A DNA stretch of 39,484 bases. Source: Pyropia haitanensis. Its lineage: Eukaryota > Rhodophyta > Bangiophyceae > Bangiales > Bangiaceae. Positions 9,684 through 18,291 of this stretch are shown piece after piece. Location of the stretch: NCBI GenBank assembly GCA_008729055.1, contig SDUX01000042.1, positions 1 to 39,484 on the forward strand, given 5' to 3'. Position numbers and translations under genes: made by a program. The notes below the pieces were generated by a model, which had not been told where the DNA came from, made no database searches, and saw only the letters and a list, made by a program, of their open reading frames with translations. The stretch's first letter is position 1. Each line of letters starts with the position of its first letter.

Positions 9684-11427
9684 TCCGACTGCCACCGCAG
9701 CGGAGGTGTCCAACCCACTCGTTTGCCCACCGGACGCGTACGCGACCGACACAAAAGGCATGGCAAGGGCCAGGTCGCACCGCGGCTTGTTTTCGCCACC
9801 TACGTGACTCAGCCGTGGGTCGTACGTCTCGTGACAGAGTGCAGACAATAAGGAGCTGACGGCCGGAACGAGAAGACTATTGGCCAGCACCGTCGTGTCG
9901 TCCTGGCCAGGGAAGAGTTCCTCACCGCCGGTCTGCTGCTGCGGCTCCCGCTGCGCCCGCTGCCGCCGCAACCGCAAACGCCGGAGGCCGCTGGCAGCGT
10001 GAGTGCGGTACGAGTCGCGCATGTTGAGCGCCGCCAGCTGGGTTTCGCGGTCAAAAGTGACCGACGCGTTGTCCGCTTCCAGGGCGGCGGCAGCGGGGCG
10101 GTCGGCGAGTGCCGCCAGCTCTTGCGTCACGTACAGTACAATGGCCACGTCTCGGGCGTAGCGGACAAGCGTCGGCTTGGTGACGTGGATGTTAAACCTC
10201 CGCAGCTGCAAGTCGCTCGTCTGCCCAATGCGCAGGCGGCTGAGAAGGGTGGTCTGGTCCGACTTGCGCAGGTAGCTCAACGCATCGTTGAACAGGGACA
10301 GGACAGCGTCTTGGATGCACGCAAAGTAAAACGCGCCAGACGGGGGCAGAGTCGCACCGCGGTTCTCCACGTCAGCGCTCGCCGTACGGCTGACTCGACG
10401 GAGGAATGGGCCAAAGTGCTGCGCAACGCCCGCCGCGGTCCAGTGCAGTCGAGACAGGTCCTCGTGGAAGCGGTACTGCTGGAGGAGTCCGCCACACTGG
10501 TTGTCAGCTGTTTCTCCAGACGTCGACAACGGGTACCCGTCGCCGTCACCGCCGGCGCCGGCGCCGCCGCCGGCGCCGCCCCCAGCGCTGCTACCACGGG
10601 CCGGATTGGCGGACGTGCGAGGACCGCGCAAAAAGACGTCGAGCGGCAGAATCGAAGACGAGACCCGCTTGGGCATCGCCGCCTGCGACGTTGCAGCGGC
10701 GGCGCCAGTGCCGCCGCCGCCGCCGCCGCCGCCGCCCTCCTGTGCGACACCAGCGGCAGCGGCGGCAGCGGCGGCGGTGGCGGCAGTGGTAAAGGTCGAA
10801 ATGACCACTGGAAAGAGGGAAACCTTGTTGCCACGCTGCAGGGACTGCACGTGCGCAATGTGGTAGGAGCGAAGACCACAAGCGGTGGCGCCTTCCGCGT
10901 CGGTGCGCACCTGGTGCAAGCGGGTGAGTAGCCTGGCCGTCGGCGCCACAGTGTGGCACTGGTAGCACACTGAAAAATCAGGGCGGATGGAAAGGTGGGG
11001 AATACGGGGTAGGTGCGTCGCGGTCACCGACGCAGGCCATGCATGTAGCTGGTAGCGTTCGCGAAGCGCCACTTGCGCAGGCTGCGGCGGGGAAGAAAGA
11101 AGCTCGCGAGCGCTCTCGACGGTCGCCGACGGCAACGGAGCCTGGCTGGACGACGACGGCGGCGACCGCACATCGGTGCCCCCCTGCCCAGTTGTTGCCG
11201 TCTCCTTGTCAGCCACCAGCTTGCGCAGAGCCGACTTGTGCGACTGCGTTGACAGATGATGCTTGAGCTGCGCCGCGTCCATGATGGTCGTGTCGCACGG
11301 CACGCATAGCACCCACGCGGTGGTCGTCCACAGCGCGAGGCCAGTGGGGGTCCCCGCGGCAGAACCGGGGCTGTCGGCCAACGTCGGCGGCCGCGCCTCT
11401 GCCGCCGGTGCCGACAGCGGCGGCGGA

Positions 11428-11468
<41 letters not shown>

Positions 11469-11777
11469 ACTAGCCGACGCAGCACCAGCAGAGGGACGAC
11501 TGGCACCGCCACCAACCATCGGCGTGATCTCGTCCGACGAATCCGCCTCGGTGGTCGCCGGCACGACCGCCGCAGCCGACGGCGGCGCAGGCGGCGGCGC
11601 TGCAGGTGCCATGGGCGGAACGGCCGGTGGAGCGAGCGCAGACGTCCATGTTGTGTCGATCGCGGGAGAGGCGGAGCGGGAATCCATTCCTCCGCGGCGA
11701 CGGGGAGAAGCAATGCCGCCGCAGATGGGTTCAGGGACGAGGTGGGACAGCGGGGAAAGGGTCAGCGGGGTCCGCAA
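7890..11777 (-). CDS. C2H2 finger and tyrosine recombinase-like protein, right copy (N-terminal part of a recombinase-helicase fusion)
   Basis: 1295 residues; start at 11777 chosen because it lies 111 bases below a TATAAAAG box and is shared by both copies. Seen: Pro/Ala-rich N-terminus with poly-Pro (~104-120); C2H2 finger C158, C161, H174, H180; a second C-x2-C pair in VCYQCHTVAP; Ala/Gly tracts; an acidic (Asp)n run coded at 9646-9670; and a C-terminal recombinase-like domain. The latter has R1108-V-L-R1111 in the place of the usual H-x-x-R box and QMGHTSATATTAYAG with H1172 and Y1181, exactly the H-x8-Y spacing of tyrosine recombinases. About 60 residues separate the boxes, longer than in Xer-type enzymes. 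The first catalytic Arg could not be placed. After ~1190 the frame enters low complexity and ends; the helicase continues in another frame. Inferred role: DNA strand exchange or integration of the repeat unit in the nucleus. Confidence 0.65.
8032..8042. other. C11 homopolymer at the recombinase/helicase frame change
   Basis: A run of 11 C. Upstream of it (minus strand) the recombinase-like frame is the meaningful one; downstream the helicase frame is. A one-base length change here would join both into a single protein of roughly 1600 residues. Sequencing error, real mutation and programmed slippage are all possible. Confidence 0.5.
11417..11467. repeat. (GGC)n microsatellite, 17 triplets, right copy
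   Basis: Counterpart of 1401-1490; codes ~17 prolines in the right-copy protein. Confidence 0.9.
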
Positions 11778-11887
11778 AGGAGGGGAAAGGCTCGCAGATC
11801 GGGGATCAAGACGGGGGGCGCGACGACGGTGAGGACGTGACGGGGAGCGCGATCATGGCGGGAGAGTTACGGCTGAACGGGTGGACC

Positions 11888-11895
11888 CTTTTATA
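11888..11895 (-). promoter_or_regulatory. TATA box (TATAAAAG), right copy
   Basis: TATAAAAG on the minus strand, 111 bases upstream of ATG 11777; same sequence and spacing as in the left copy. Confidence 0.6.
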
Positions 11896-11930
11896 CAGGC
11901 GTGAGCAGGTGCTGACAGCGCGGGAGAATT

Positions 11931-12015
11931 CAAACGGTTTGAAACAAACGTGGTCCTTGTGGCGCCAACGCACGCGCGCCAAACGGTTTGAAACCGTCGT
12001 GGTAGTTTTGGCGCC
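11931..12015 (-). promoter_or_regulatory. Upstream control region with E2F-like and TTTGAA motifs, right copy
   Basis: CAAACGGTTTGAAAC at 11931-11945 and 11980-11994; GCGCCAAA at 11976-11983; TTTTGGCGCC at 12006-12015. The TATA-proximal E2F-like site is altered here (TTGTGGCGCC), while the other sites are conserved. Confidence 0.4.
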
Positions 12016-12225
12016 AACGGGCAGGCTGCGAAAGAGAGAAGAGAATACAGCAGGCGCGCATTGCTGAGCCTGCGGGGCGGCGGCGCAATGCCGGCGCCAG
12101 GCCAGCGGGAGGCCCAGCGAGGGCGGCGTCGAAAGAAAATGATTGGGGCATCGACCTGGTGGACTGCCGCAAAGGGGCGGTCACCGGGCGGATCGAACCG
12201 TGTGACGGCAAAGTCCGCGGTTCCC

Positions 12226-12281
12226 CAGATCCGTAGTACTACGGAACTGGGCGTCCCCAGTTCCGTAGTACTACGGATCTG
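12226..12281. repeat. 56-bp perfect inverted repeat, right copy
   Basis: Arms 12226-12251 and 12256-12281 with a 4-base centre; identical to 2253-2308, including the two CCGTAGTACTACGG palindromes. No mismatch in either arm of either copy, although the surrounding upstream DNA has scattered differences. Confidence 0.85.
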
Positions 12282-13117
12282 AGAACGGTTCAGACATGCC
12301 GGAACGTCAAGGTCAATCTCGTCATGCCTGACTAGTACTCGACCCGCCTTTGGATTTATTTGGGTGTCGGATCGTCTAAGATTTACAATACCGTCGTAAT
12401 TTGGCTTTAGGCGAGACTGTGTACTGACTGAGCCGAGCTTCCAAATGAAATTATAGTACTTGTCGACCCTTTGTGTACTTTTTTGTCAACAATCGCCTAT
12501 GTCAGCGTACTTGAACATTGCAAGGGGGTGGTGTACGCCGCCTGACGGACGCTCACCGGGTCATTTCAGCCCCAGAGAGAGCACGGAGCGGCCGCGTCCG
12601 TGGAGCAAGTACGTAATTGGCGTGCGTGTCGAGCAACAAATTAAAAGGCACAATATCCATTTACGTGGAAGGGTGTGTACCAGAAAGTGATTGCACGTCA
12701 AATGCGCAACCGGGACGCACCAGCGGGCTGCCGATCGCGCTGAGATCCAGGCAGGGATGCGGACGAGCAGCAGTGGATCGGGCCACGCGGGAGCCCGCGT
12801 CCATCTCGAATGACGCGTGGCGCCTGGTCGGCCGCCACGACTTGGCACGCTGTGTTTGGGCGGGCTGCGCACCACGCGTTTGTATCGTACGGCGCAAGGG
12901 TGGATGGCCCGCCGCGGGTCGAACAGCACAGTCGCACGTGTGAAAAAAAGGGGCTGGCTGAGGGGGGACGTCTACACCCACGACATGGCGAGCCGCCGGC
13001 TGCGCACTCGTCTCGGGGCCGACGATAGACGCCCAAAAGTGGTAGGGCGCACGCTGGGGGAGTGAGTGCCAAATGAGATGCGGGCAAGGCAGGTGAATGC
13101 TGAGGGCGGGGGGAGGG
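12282..13117. other. Upstream spacer without a gene, right copy
   Basis: Counterpart of 2309-3143, with scattered substitutions. No supported gene or RNA. Short open frames exist on both strands but are not favoured by composition or homology. Confidence 0.5.
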
Positions 13118-13437
13118 CGATCGAACGCGGTTGCCTTTGGGAGGTGGGGCGACAGGGTCGAGGGGGATAGACACGGAGGAGCGTGCCTGCCCCCGGGGTG
13201 AGTTCATCCGACACGCGGTTTATTCTGGGACAATATTTTAGGGGAGGGGGGGCCAGCCAGACGTGGAGGGGGGGCAACGATCGAACGCGGTTGCCTTTGG
13301 GAGGTGGGGCGACAGGGTTGAGGGGGATGGACACGGAGGAGCGTGCCTGCCCCCGGGGTGAGTTCATCCGACACGCGGTTTATTCTGGGACAACATTTTA
13401 GGGGAGGGGGGGCCAGCCAGACGTGGAGGGGGGGCAA
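13118..13437. repeat. 160-bp tandem duplication at the start of R unit 3
   Basis: The stretch beginning CGATCGAACGCGGTTGCC at 13118 recurs at 13278. It carries the spacer end plus the first ~120 bases of an R unit twice. The left copy of the array has it only once. Only a few substitutions separate the halves (e.g. GGGTCGAGG against GGGTTGAGG). Confidence 0.8.
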
Positions 13438-13487
13438 CGCACGGGATTGGCCCCCGATAGACTCGGAAGGGAGAATGCAACCGAGGA

Positions 13488-13603
13488 GGACGTACCCGCG
13501 AAATTGACGTCCAGAGAGGGGTACGTCCTCCCAGAAGAGATCTTACAGCGGGGGGGCTCGGAGGACGTACCCGCGAAATTGACGTCCAGAGAGAGGTACG
13601 TCC
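13488..13603. repeat. Dyad motifs D1-D2 of R unit 3
   Basis: Copies at 13488-13528 and 13563-13603, arms GGACGTACC and GGTACGTCC around GACGTC. Confidence 0.8.
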
Positions 13604-15023
13604 TCGAGGGGGGGGAAAACAGTGGGATTCGGAAGGAAGGACGTGCGCCAGATTTGGATCGTCCGAGAGGGAAGGTGTTCTTAGGCGCCATTCGCGGGGA
13701 AGGGGGGAGGGGGAGCCACAGGCATCGGACGCGGGACGTGGTCAATGAGCCTCAAAAAAAATCGCAACGGGAGGGGGGGTGGGGGGGGGCTCACCCGCGG
13801 TATTGACGTCCTGAGGAAGGTTCTTTCCCCCGCGCATCTAAGCCGGTTGATGGGAGGGGAAGGAGACAGAGGGGGGAGGGGTGGGAAACGCGACACTGCG
13901 AAACGAGGGAGGAATGGTTTCGCCATGGGGGCATGCGCCAGGCGCGGGAGGCAGGGGAATATAGGAAAAGGGAGGGAGCGCGGGAAAACTGGGAGGCACG
14001 ATAACGCAGGGGGCAGGGGGGGAGGAAACAGGGGAAACGGGAGGGGGGGCGGGGGAGGGCAGGAAGACTGGAAAGAACTCAAAGGCAGGGGGCGGGGAGG
14101 AGGGGCACGGACAGGAGGGGACGGGGAGCGGAGGGGAGGACTAGGAAAGGGGACGGGGGGGGCGGGAACACCGGGAGGCACACTGATAATGTAGGGGGCG
14201 GGGAAAACACCACAAGGAAGGGGAGGGGAGGCGGGGGGCGGGGTAGGGTGGGAAGACCGGAGGGGAAGCGAGGGAGGGCGGGAAGACTAGGAAACATAAG
14301 TGGGGGGAGAAGGAGGGGCATAGGATAATTGGGGGGGAGGAGGGGGGGAGGACTCGCACAGCGGGCACGGAGGGGGGGAGCCCGGAAGGCACAATAAAGC
14401 ACGGGGCGAGGGGGAGGGGCACAGGGATAGGAGGGGGGGGGCGGGGAAGGCGAGGGTGCACACAGAGTTGAGAGCGAGGCACTGGCGGGAGAGGACGGAG
14501 AAGGGCGGGAAGACTGGGAGGCACAAATGGAGGGGGAAGGAGGGGCACAGCAATGGACTGGGAGGGGGGCGGGGAGGACGGGGAGGTCGGGGGTGCACAT
14601 CGAATTGGGGGACGACGCACTCTGGAATATGACACGCCTGGTAGGGAAGGGCGGGGAGGGCGAGAGACTGAGAGGAAAGGGAGGGGAACGAGGGGCACAG
14701 GAAAGGTGACAGGGGAGACGGGGGAGAGGAGGGGCAAGAGGGGAGGGGACGCGGGATAGGTGCGAAGCACAATAATGGAGGGGGCGAGGGATGGGGCACA
14801 AAAAAGGAAGAGGGGGGGCGGGGAGAGCGGGAGTGCACACCGGGTTGAGGGGCGAGGGACTGGCGGGAGGGGAAGGGGAAGGGCAAGAAGACAGGGAGGC
14901 ACAAATGGAGGGGGAAGGAGGGGCACAGCAAAAGACTGGCGGGGGGGCGGGGAGGGCGGGGGGGTCGGGGGTGCACATCAAATCGGGAGGCGACGCTTTA
15001 TCGAAAATGACACGCACCTGGGA

Positions 15024-15232
15024 GGACGTACCTGCGATTCTGACGTCCAGGAGGGGGAGGGGGGGGGGCCGCCCTAGGACGCATCTCAGGAGGGTACGTC
15101 CTCTCGGGCCCGAATCGGACGTACCGGCCAATGGGACGTCCAGACGAGGGTTCGTCCAAATCGGCTGGAATCGAGGGTTCGTCATCTGACGTACCATGCG
15201 ATTCTGACGTCCCAGAGGGGGGGGTTACGTCC
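15024..15232. repeat. Dyad motifs D3-D5 of R unit 3
   Basis: Copies at 15024-15101 (long right spacer), 15117-15157 and 15187-15232; same variants, in the same order, as in units 1 and 2. Confidence 0.75.
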
Positions 15233-15257
15233 TCCGTGTATATTCTTATAGTAGGGT

Positions 15258-17025
15258 CTTCCGTAGAGATAGCAGCGCCAATGCCGGATAGCTTGTACGA
15301 CTGCAAGCAGTTCTCTTTCACGAATGCTGTAGCGCTGCTCGTGGATGTTGAGGGTTAACGAGAAGTACGCCACTGGACGCCGTCCGCGTCCATCATCTTG
15401 CTCAAGGACTGCGCCCACAGCATACCCGCTGGCATCTGTAGACACGTAGATTGGGTATCTCTTGTCGAAAGGCCTTAGCACCGGTGCGCTTGTCGTTAGG
15501 TCCTGCAGCTGCTCAAAGGCTTTCTGGGCGTCGGGTGTCCACTCGAAGTCGACATTCCCAGTCAGCCTCGTTAGCGGCGTAGCTACGGCAGCCATTCCCT
15601 TGATGAATCTTCGATAGAAGTTGACCATACCGAGGAAAGATTGTACATCCTTTTTGCTCCTCGGTGTTGCCCACGTACGGATGGCTTGGACCTTGTAGTC
15701 TTCCATAGAGAAGCCTTTCTCGGAGATGACGTGGCCAAGGTAGTCCACAGTAGTTCGAGCGAACTGGCACTTGCTCAGCTTGGCGTAGAGCTTGTGTTCT
15801 CGTAATTTCTCGAGTGCTAATCGTAGGTGCTTGAGGTGATCGTCGTAAGTTTCGCTGTAGACTAGGATGTCGTCGAGGTAGACACAGATGAAGTCGTACA
15901 GATAGGGTCGGAAGACATCGCTCATTAGGTTCATGAAGACCGCGGGTGCATTTGTCAGACCAAAGGGTACGACGGTGAACTCATAGAATCCGTACTTGGT
16001 TCGAAACGCCGTCAAAGGTATTGTTTCTGGGTCAAGGCGAATCTGGTGATAGCCAGAGCGGAGGTCGATCTTTGTAAAGTACTTGGCCTTTCGCAGTTGG
16101 TCAAAGATGTCGTCGATGCGTGGTAGTGGGTACGCGTTCTTGATAGTAGCCTTGTCAGGGCCCTGTAGTCGATGCACATTCGCCAGCCACCGTCCTTCTT
16201 CGCCGCAAAGAGGACGGAAGAGCCCCACGGTGAGGTGCTTGGTTGGATGAATCCCTTCCTTATGAGGCCGGCCAGTTGAGTCTTGAGTTCTTCGAGCTCC
16301 CATTCGGCTAGTCGGTAAATTCCGCTACGACGCGGTTGGGCGTCATCGGTCAGCTTGATGCTAAATTTGTGACTGCGCTCAGGAGGGAGTCCGTCGGGGA
16401 GCTCGTCTGGGAAGACGTCAGCGTACTCTTTGAGAATCTCTTGAACTTCTTTCTTGTCTTCGCCTTGTCCCATCGTAATGGCGTTAATGTTGAAGGTGCT
16501 AGAGGGATCTTCCGACTGCAGGTAGATGGCAAAAACAGGGCACCTTTGAACGAGGTCCCGAGCAAGGCGTTGCCGACTGATCAGAGCTTCGGGCTTCTTG
16601 AGGGAGGCAGTGATAGAAATGTTCTTGTGGTTGAACTTGAAGGAGATCTTGTTTTTCTTGTTGTTGATTTTGGCGTCCTTGTCATCGCGCCACTTCTTTC
16701 CCAGGATGAGGTCGTACGCGCTCAATTCACAAACAGCAAACCGAAGTCGCTCTTGGTACGGTCCGATGTGAATCTCAAGAGGGTCAACGGTTTCAGCGAG
16801 GACATGGGAGCGGCCATCGGGCATGCTTGCCGCGAAGTCCGTTCCTTTCGTTTTCACATGCAAGGAGGTAACGAGGCGCCTTGAGACGACGTTGATGGGA
16901 GATCCGTCGTCGAACAGCACCTTAACAACTTTTCCATTGACAGAAGCAGTAGAAAGCAGAAGCCCGAGTCGCGGGCCTTCAAATGGTGACGACATATTTT
17001 CAGGAACCGAAGGAGCGTCTTTCAC
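15258..17025 (-). pseudogene. pol: Gypsy pol: protease, reverse transcriptase, partial RNase H (frameshifted, truncated)
   Basis: Protease-like core LFDDGSPINVVS near the N-terminus, followed by the RT region with DGGWRMCIDYRAL, NAYPLPRIDD, YFTKIDLRSGYHQI, the catalytic YLDD box in ICVYLDDILVYS, and YLGHVIS. RNase H begins with YVSTDASGYAVGAVLEQ and stops at RHWRCYLYGR, where the R unit starts. Within the RT a one-base deletion near 16154-16158 (just after CIDYRAL) moves the frame. The codon at 17025 is GTG; the frame is open upstream of it to the gag overlap, which fits translation as a Gag-Pol fusion. Reverse transcription of the element RNA is the family role; this copy is dead through the frameshift, the truncation and the lack of integrase. 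Confidence 0.8.
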
Positions 17026-17048
17026 AGATGTTGAGGATTGTTGCTGCT

Positions 17049-17927
17049 TCAGTTCCGCTGGCCTTTTGGGCAGTCCTTAGCCATGTGTCCTTTCTCGCGA
17101 CAGCGAAGGCAGAGACCCTCGCGCATGCAGCGCTGGCGTTCGTCTGGCGTCAGCTTTTCGATCTTGATGCTGGAAATGTCCATCGGGACGACGCCCATCG
17201 TCGGTGGCTTGCCAGAAAAGCTGTTAACATTGCTGGTGATACGGGACACTCCAGCCTTGGCCGCTTCCACGCGCAGGGCGTCCGTCATCAGTGATTCAAG
17301 ATCGGTGTACGTCTTGAGGCACAGTGCCTGCCAGATGTCGCGCTTCAGGCCTCGGCTATAGCGGTCGATCTTTTCCGCTTCGGTGATGTCCGGGATGTCC
17401 AAGAGGACGCTCAGGAAAGTCCTGTTGAACGTCCCGACGTCCTTGATTTGGCGCCATGAGTGCAGCTTGTCCCGCGCCGCCTGCGTCTTGTTCAGAGGGC
17501 TGAAGCGACGGATGAGCGCAGCCCGAAAGGTAGCCCAGTCGGGGACCGCCGTCGTCCGACTGTAGGTATGCCACCAGGTGAACGCTTCACCGTCCAGGTA
17601 GGTGCAGGCGATCCGACACGCTTCGTCAGGGTCAGTCAGTCGCACATATGAGTCCATGTGCGAGCACCATGCTTCAATTGTCCCGGGCTTGCCAGAGAAC
17701 AGTGCGGGCTTATTCGGCCTCGCAGTCGTCGCGCCTCCACTCGAGGCCTTAGCCTTGGCGTCGGACAGCTGTTTCTTGGCGTCCGCCAATTCAACCTTAT
17801 GAGCCTCGAGCTCGGCGCTCATCTGCGAGACGAACGCTGTAAGTTGATTCCATGACTCCGCGGAGGGTGCGGTTGAGGCCGTTCCCGGATTAATCGGGCT
17901 TACAGTCGCAGGATTCGGGGGGTCCAT
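17049..17927 (-). CDS. gag: Gypsy Gag polyprotein with CCHC zinc knuckle
   Basis: 293 residues from the ATG at 17927 (MDPPNPATVSP); the frame extends upstream to 18068, but the start nearest the conserved part is preferred. A coiled-coil-like stretch (~40-70), then a retrotransposon Gag core with LFSGKPGTIEAWCSHMDSYV and AFTWWHTY...FRAALIRRFSPLN, then a C-terminal knuckle CLRCREKGHMAKDC (C-x2-C-x4-H-x4-C). It forms the particle shell and packages RNA in the cytoplasm. It ends at 17049, overlapping the pol frame. Confidence 0.8.
   Translation of the reverse strand: MDPPNPATVSPINPGTASTAPSAESWNQLTAFVSQMSAELEAHKVELADAKKQLSDAKAKASSGGATTARPNKPALFSGKPGTIEAWCSHMDSYVRLTDPDEACRIACTYLDGEAFTWWHTYSRTTAVPDWATFRAALIRRFSPLNKTQAARDKLHSWRQIKDVGTFNRTFLSVLLDIPDITEAEKIDRYSRGLKRDIWQALCLKTYTDLESLMTDALRVEAAKAGVSRITSNVNSFSGKPPTMGVVPMDISSIKIEKLTPDERQRCMREGLCLRCREKGHMAKDCPKGQRN
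17064..17070 (-). promoter_or_regulatory. -1 ribosomal frameshift slippery heptamer C-CCA-AAA
   Basis: In the gag frame the minus strand reads TGC CCA AAA GGC just after the zinc knuckle, i.e. X-XXY-YYZ. Pol lies exactly in the -1 frame and is open from this point. The gag stop is 12 bases further on. Confidence 0.55.
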
Positions 17928-18291
17928 TGCGTCCTGGGTGAGGTCCGCAACAATCAAATTAACCCAACTGATCCGGTTTGACTTACTCCGGCAGAGCACG
18001 GGGCAAGTCTTACAAGATGTGCAAGTTAATTTGACCAAGCAAAATAGTGCTGCACTAGCTCTGGACAAGCGTGGCCGTCGTGGCTACCACGTTTCCAAAG
18101 ATGGACAACACTATTTGATGGGTCACAAGCGATGCGATGAAGCAGAATTCGAAGACTCAAGTCACGCAATCGGATTTTCCCGCCGGCCGCCGCGCACGGG
18201 CCCGAGTCGGGTCGTGCCGGATTTCCACGCGGGGGGATCAAAGGGGGAAAATCGCGTCTCTTGCACAGATCATGGGGGGTGTTGCGAGGTG

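Larger units (their letters stand above)
13314..15257. repeat. R unit 3: ~1.94-kb G-rich repeat
   Basis: Third long copy; it starts AGGGTTGAGGGGG and ends TATAGTAGGGT at 15257, where it abuts the RNase H coding part of a Gypsy element. Same order of dyads and minisatellite core; the core is closer to unit 2 than to unit 1 in several indels. Confidence 0.85.
15258..18068 (-). mobile_element. Ty3/Gypsy retrotransposon, truncated in RNase H
   Basis: Gag, protease, reverse transcriptase and the start of RNase H are in the canonical Gypsy order. The rest of RNase H, the integrase and the 3' LTR are missing because R unit 3 begins at 15257. I could not identify a 5' LTR or primer-binding site with confidence upstream of gag (18.0-18.3 kb). 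Base composition is markedly less GC-extreme than in the flanking array, as expected for a later or independent insertion. Confidence 0.85.
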
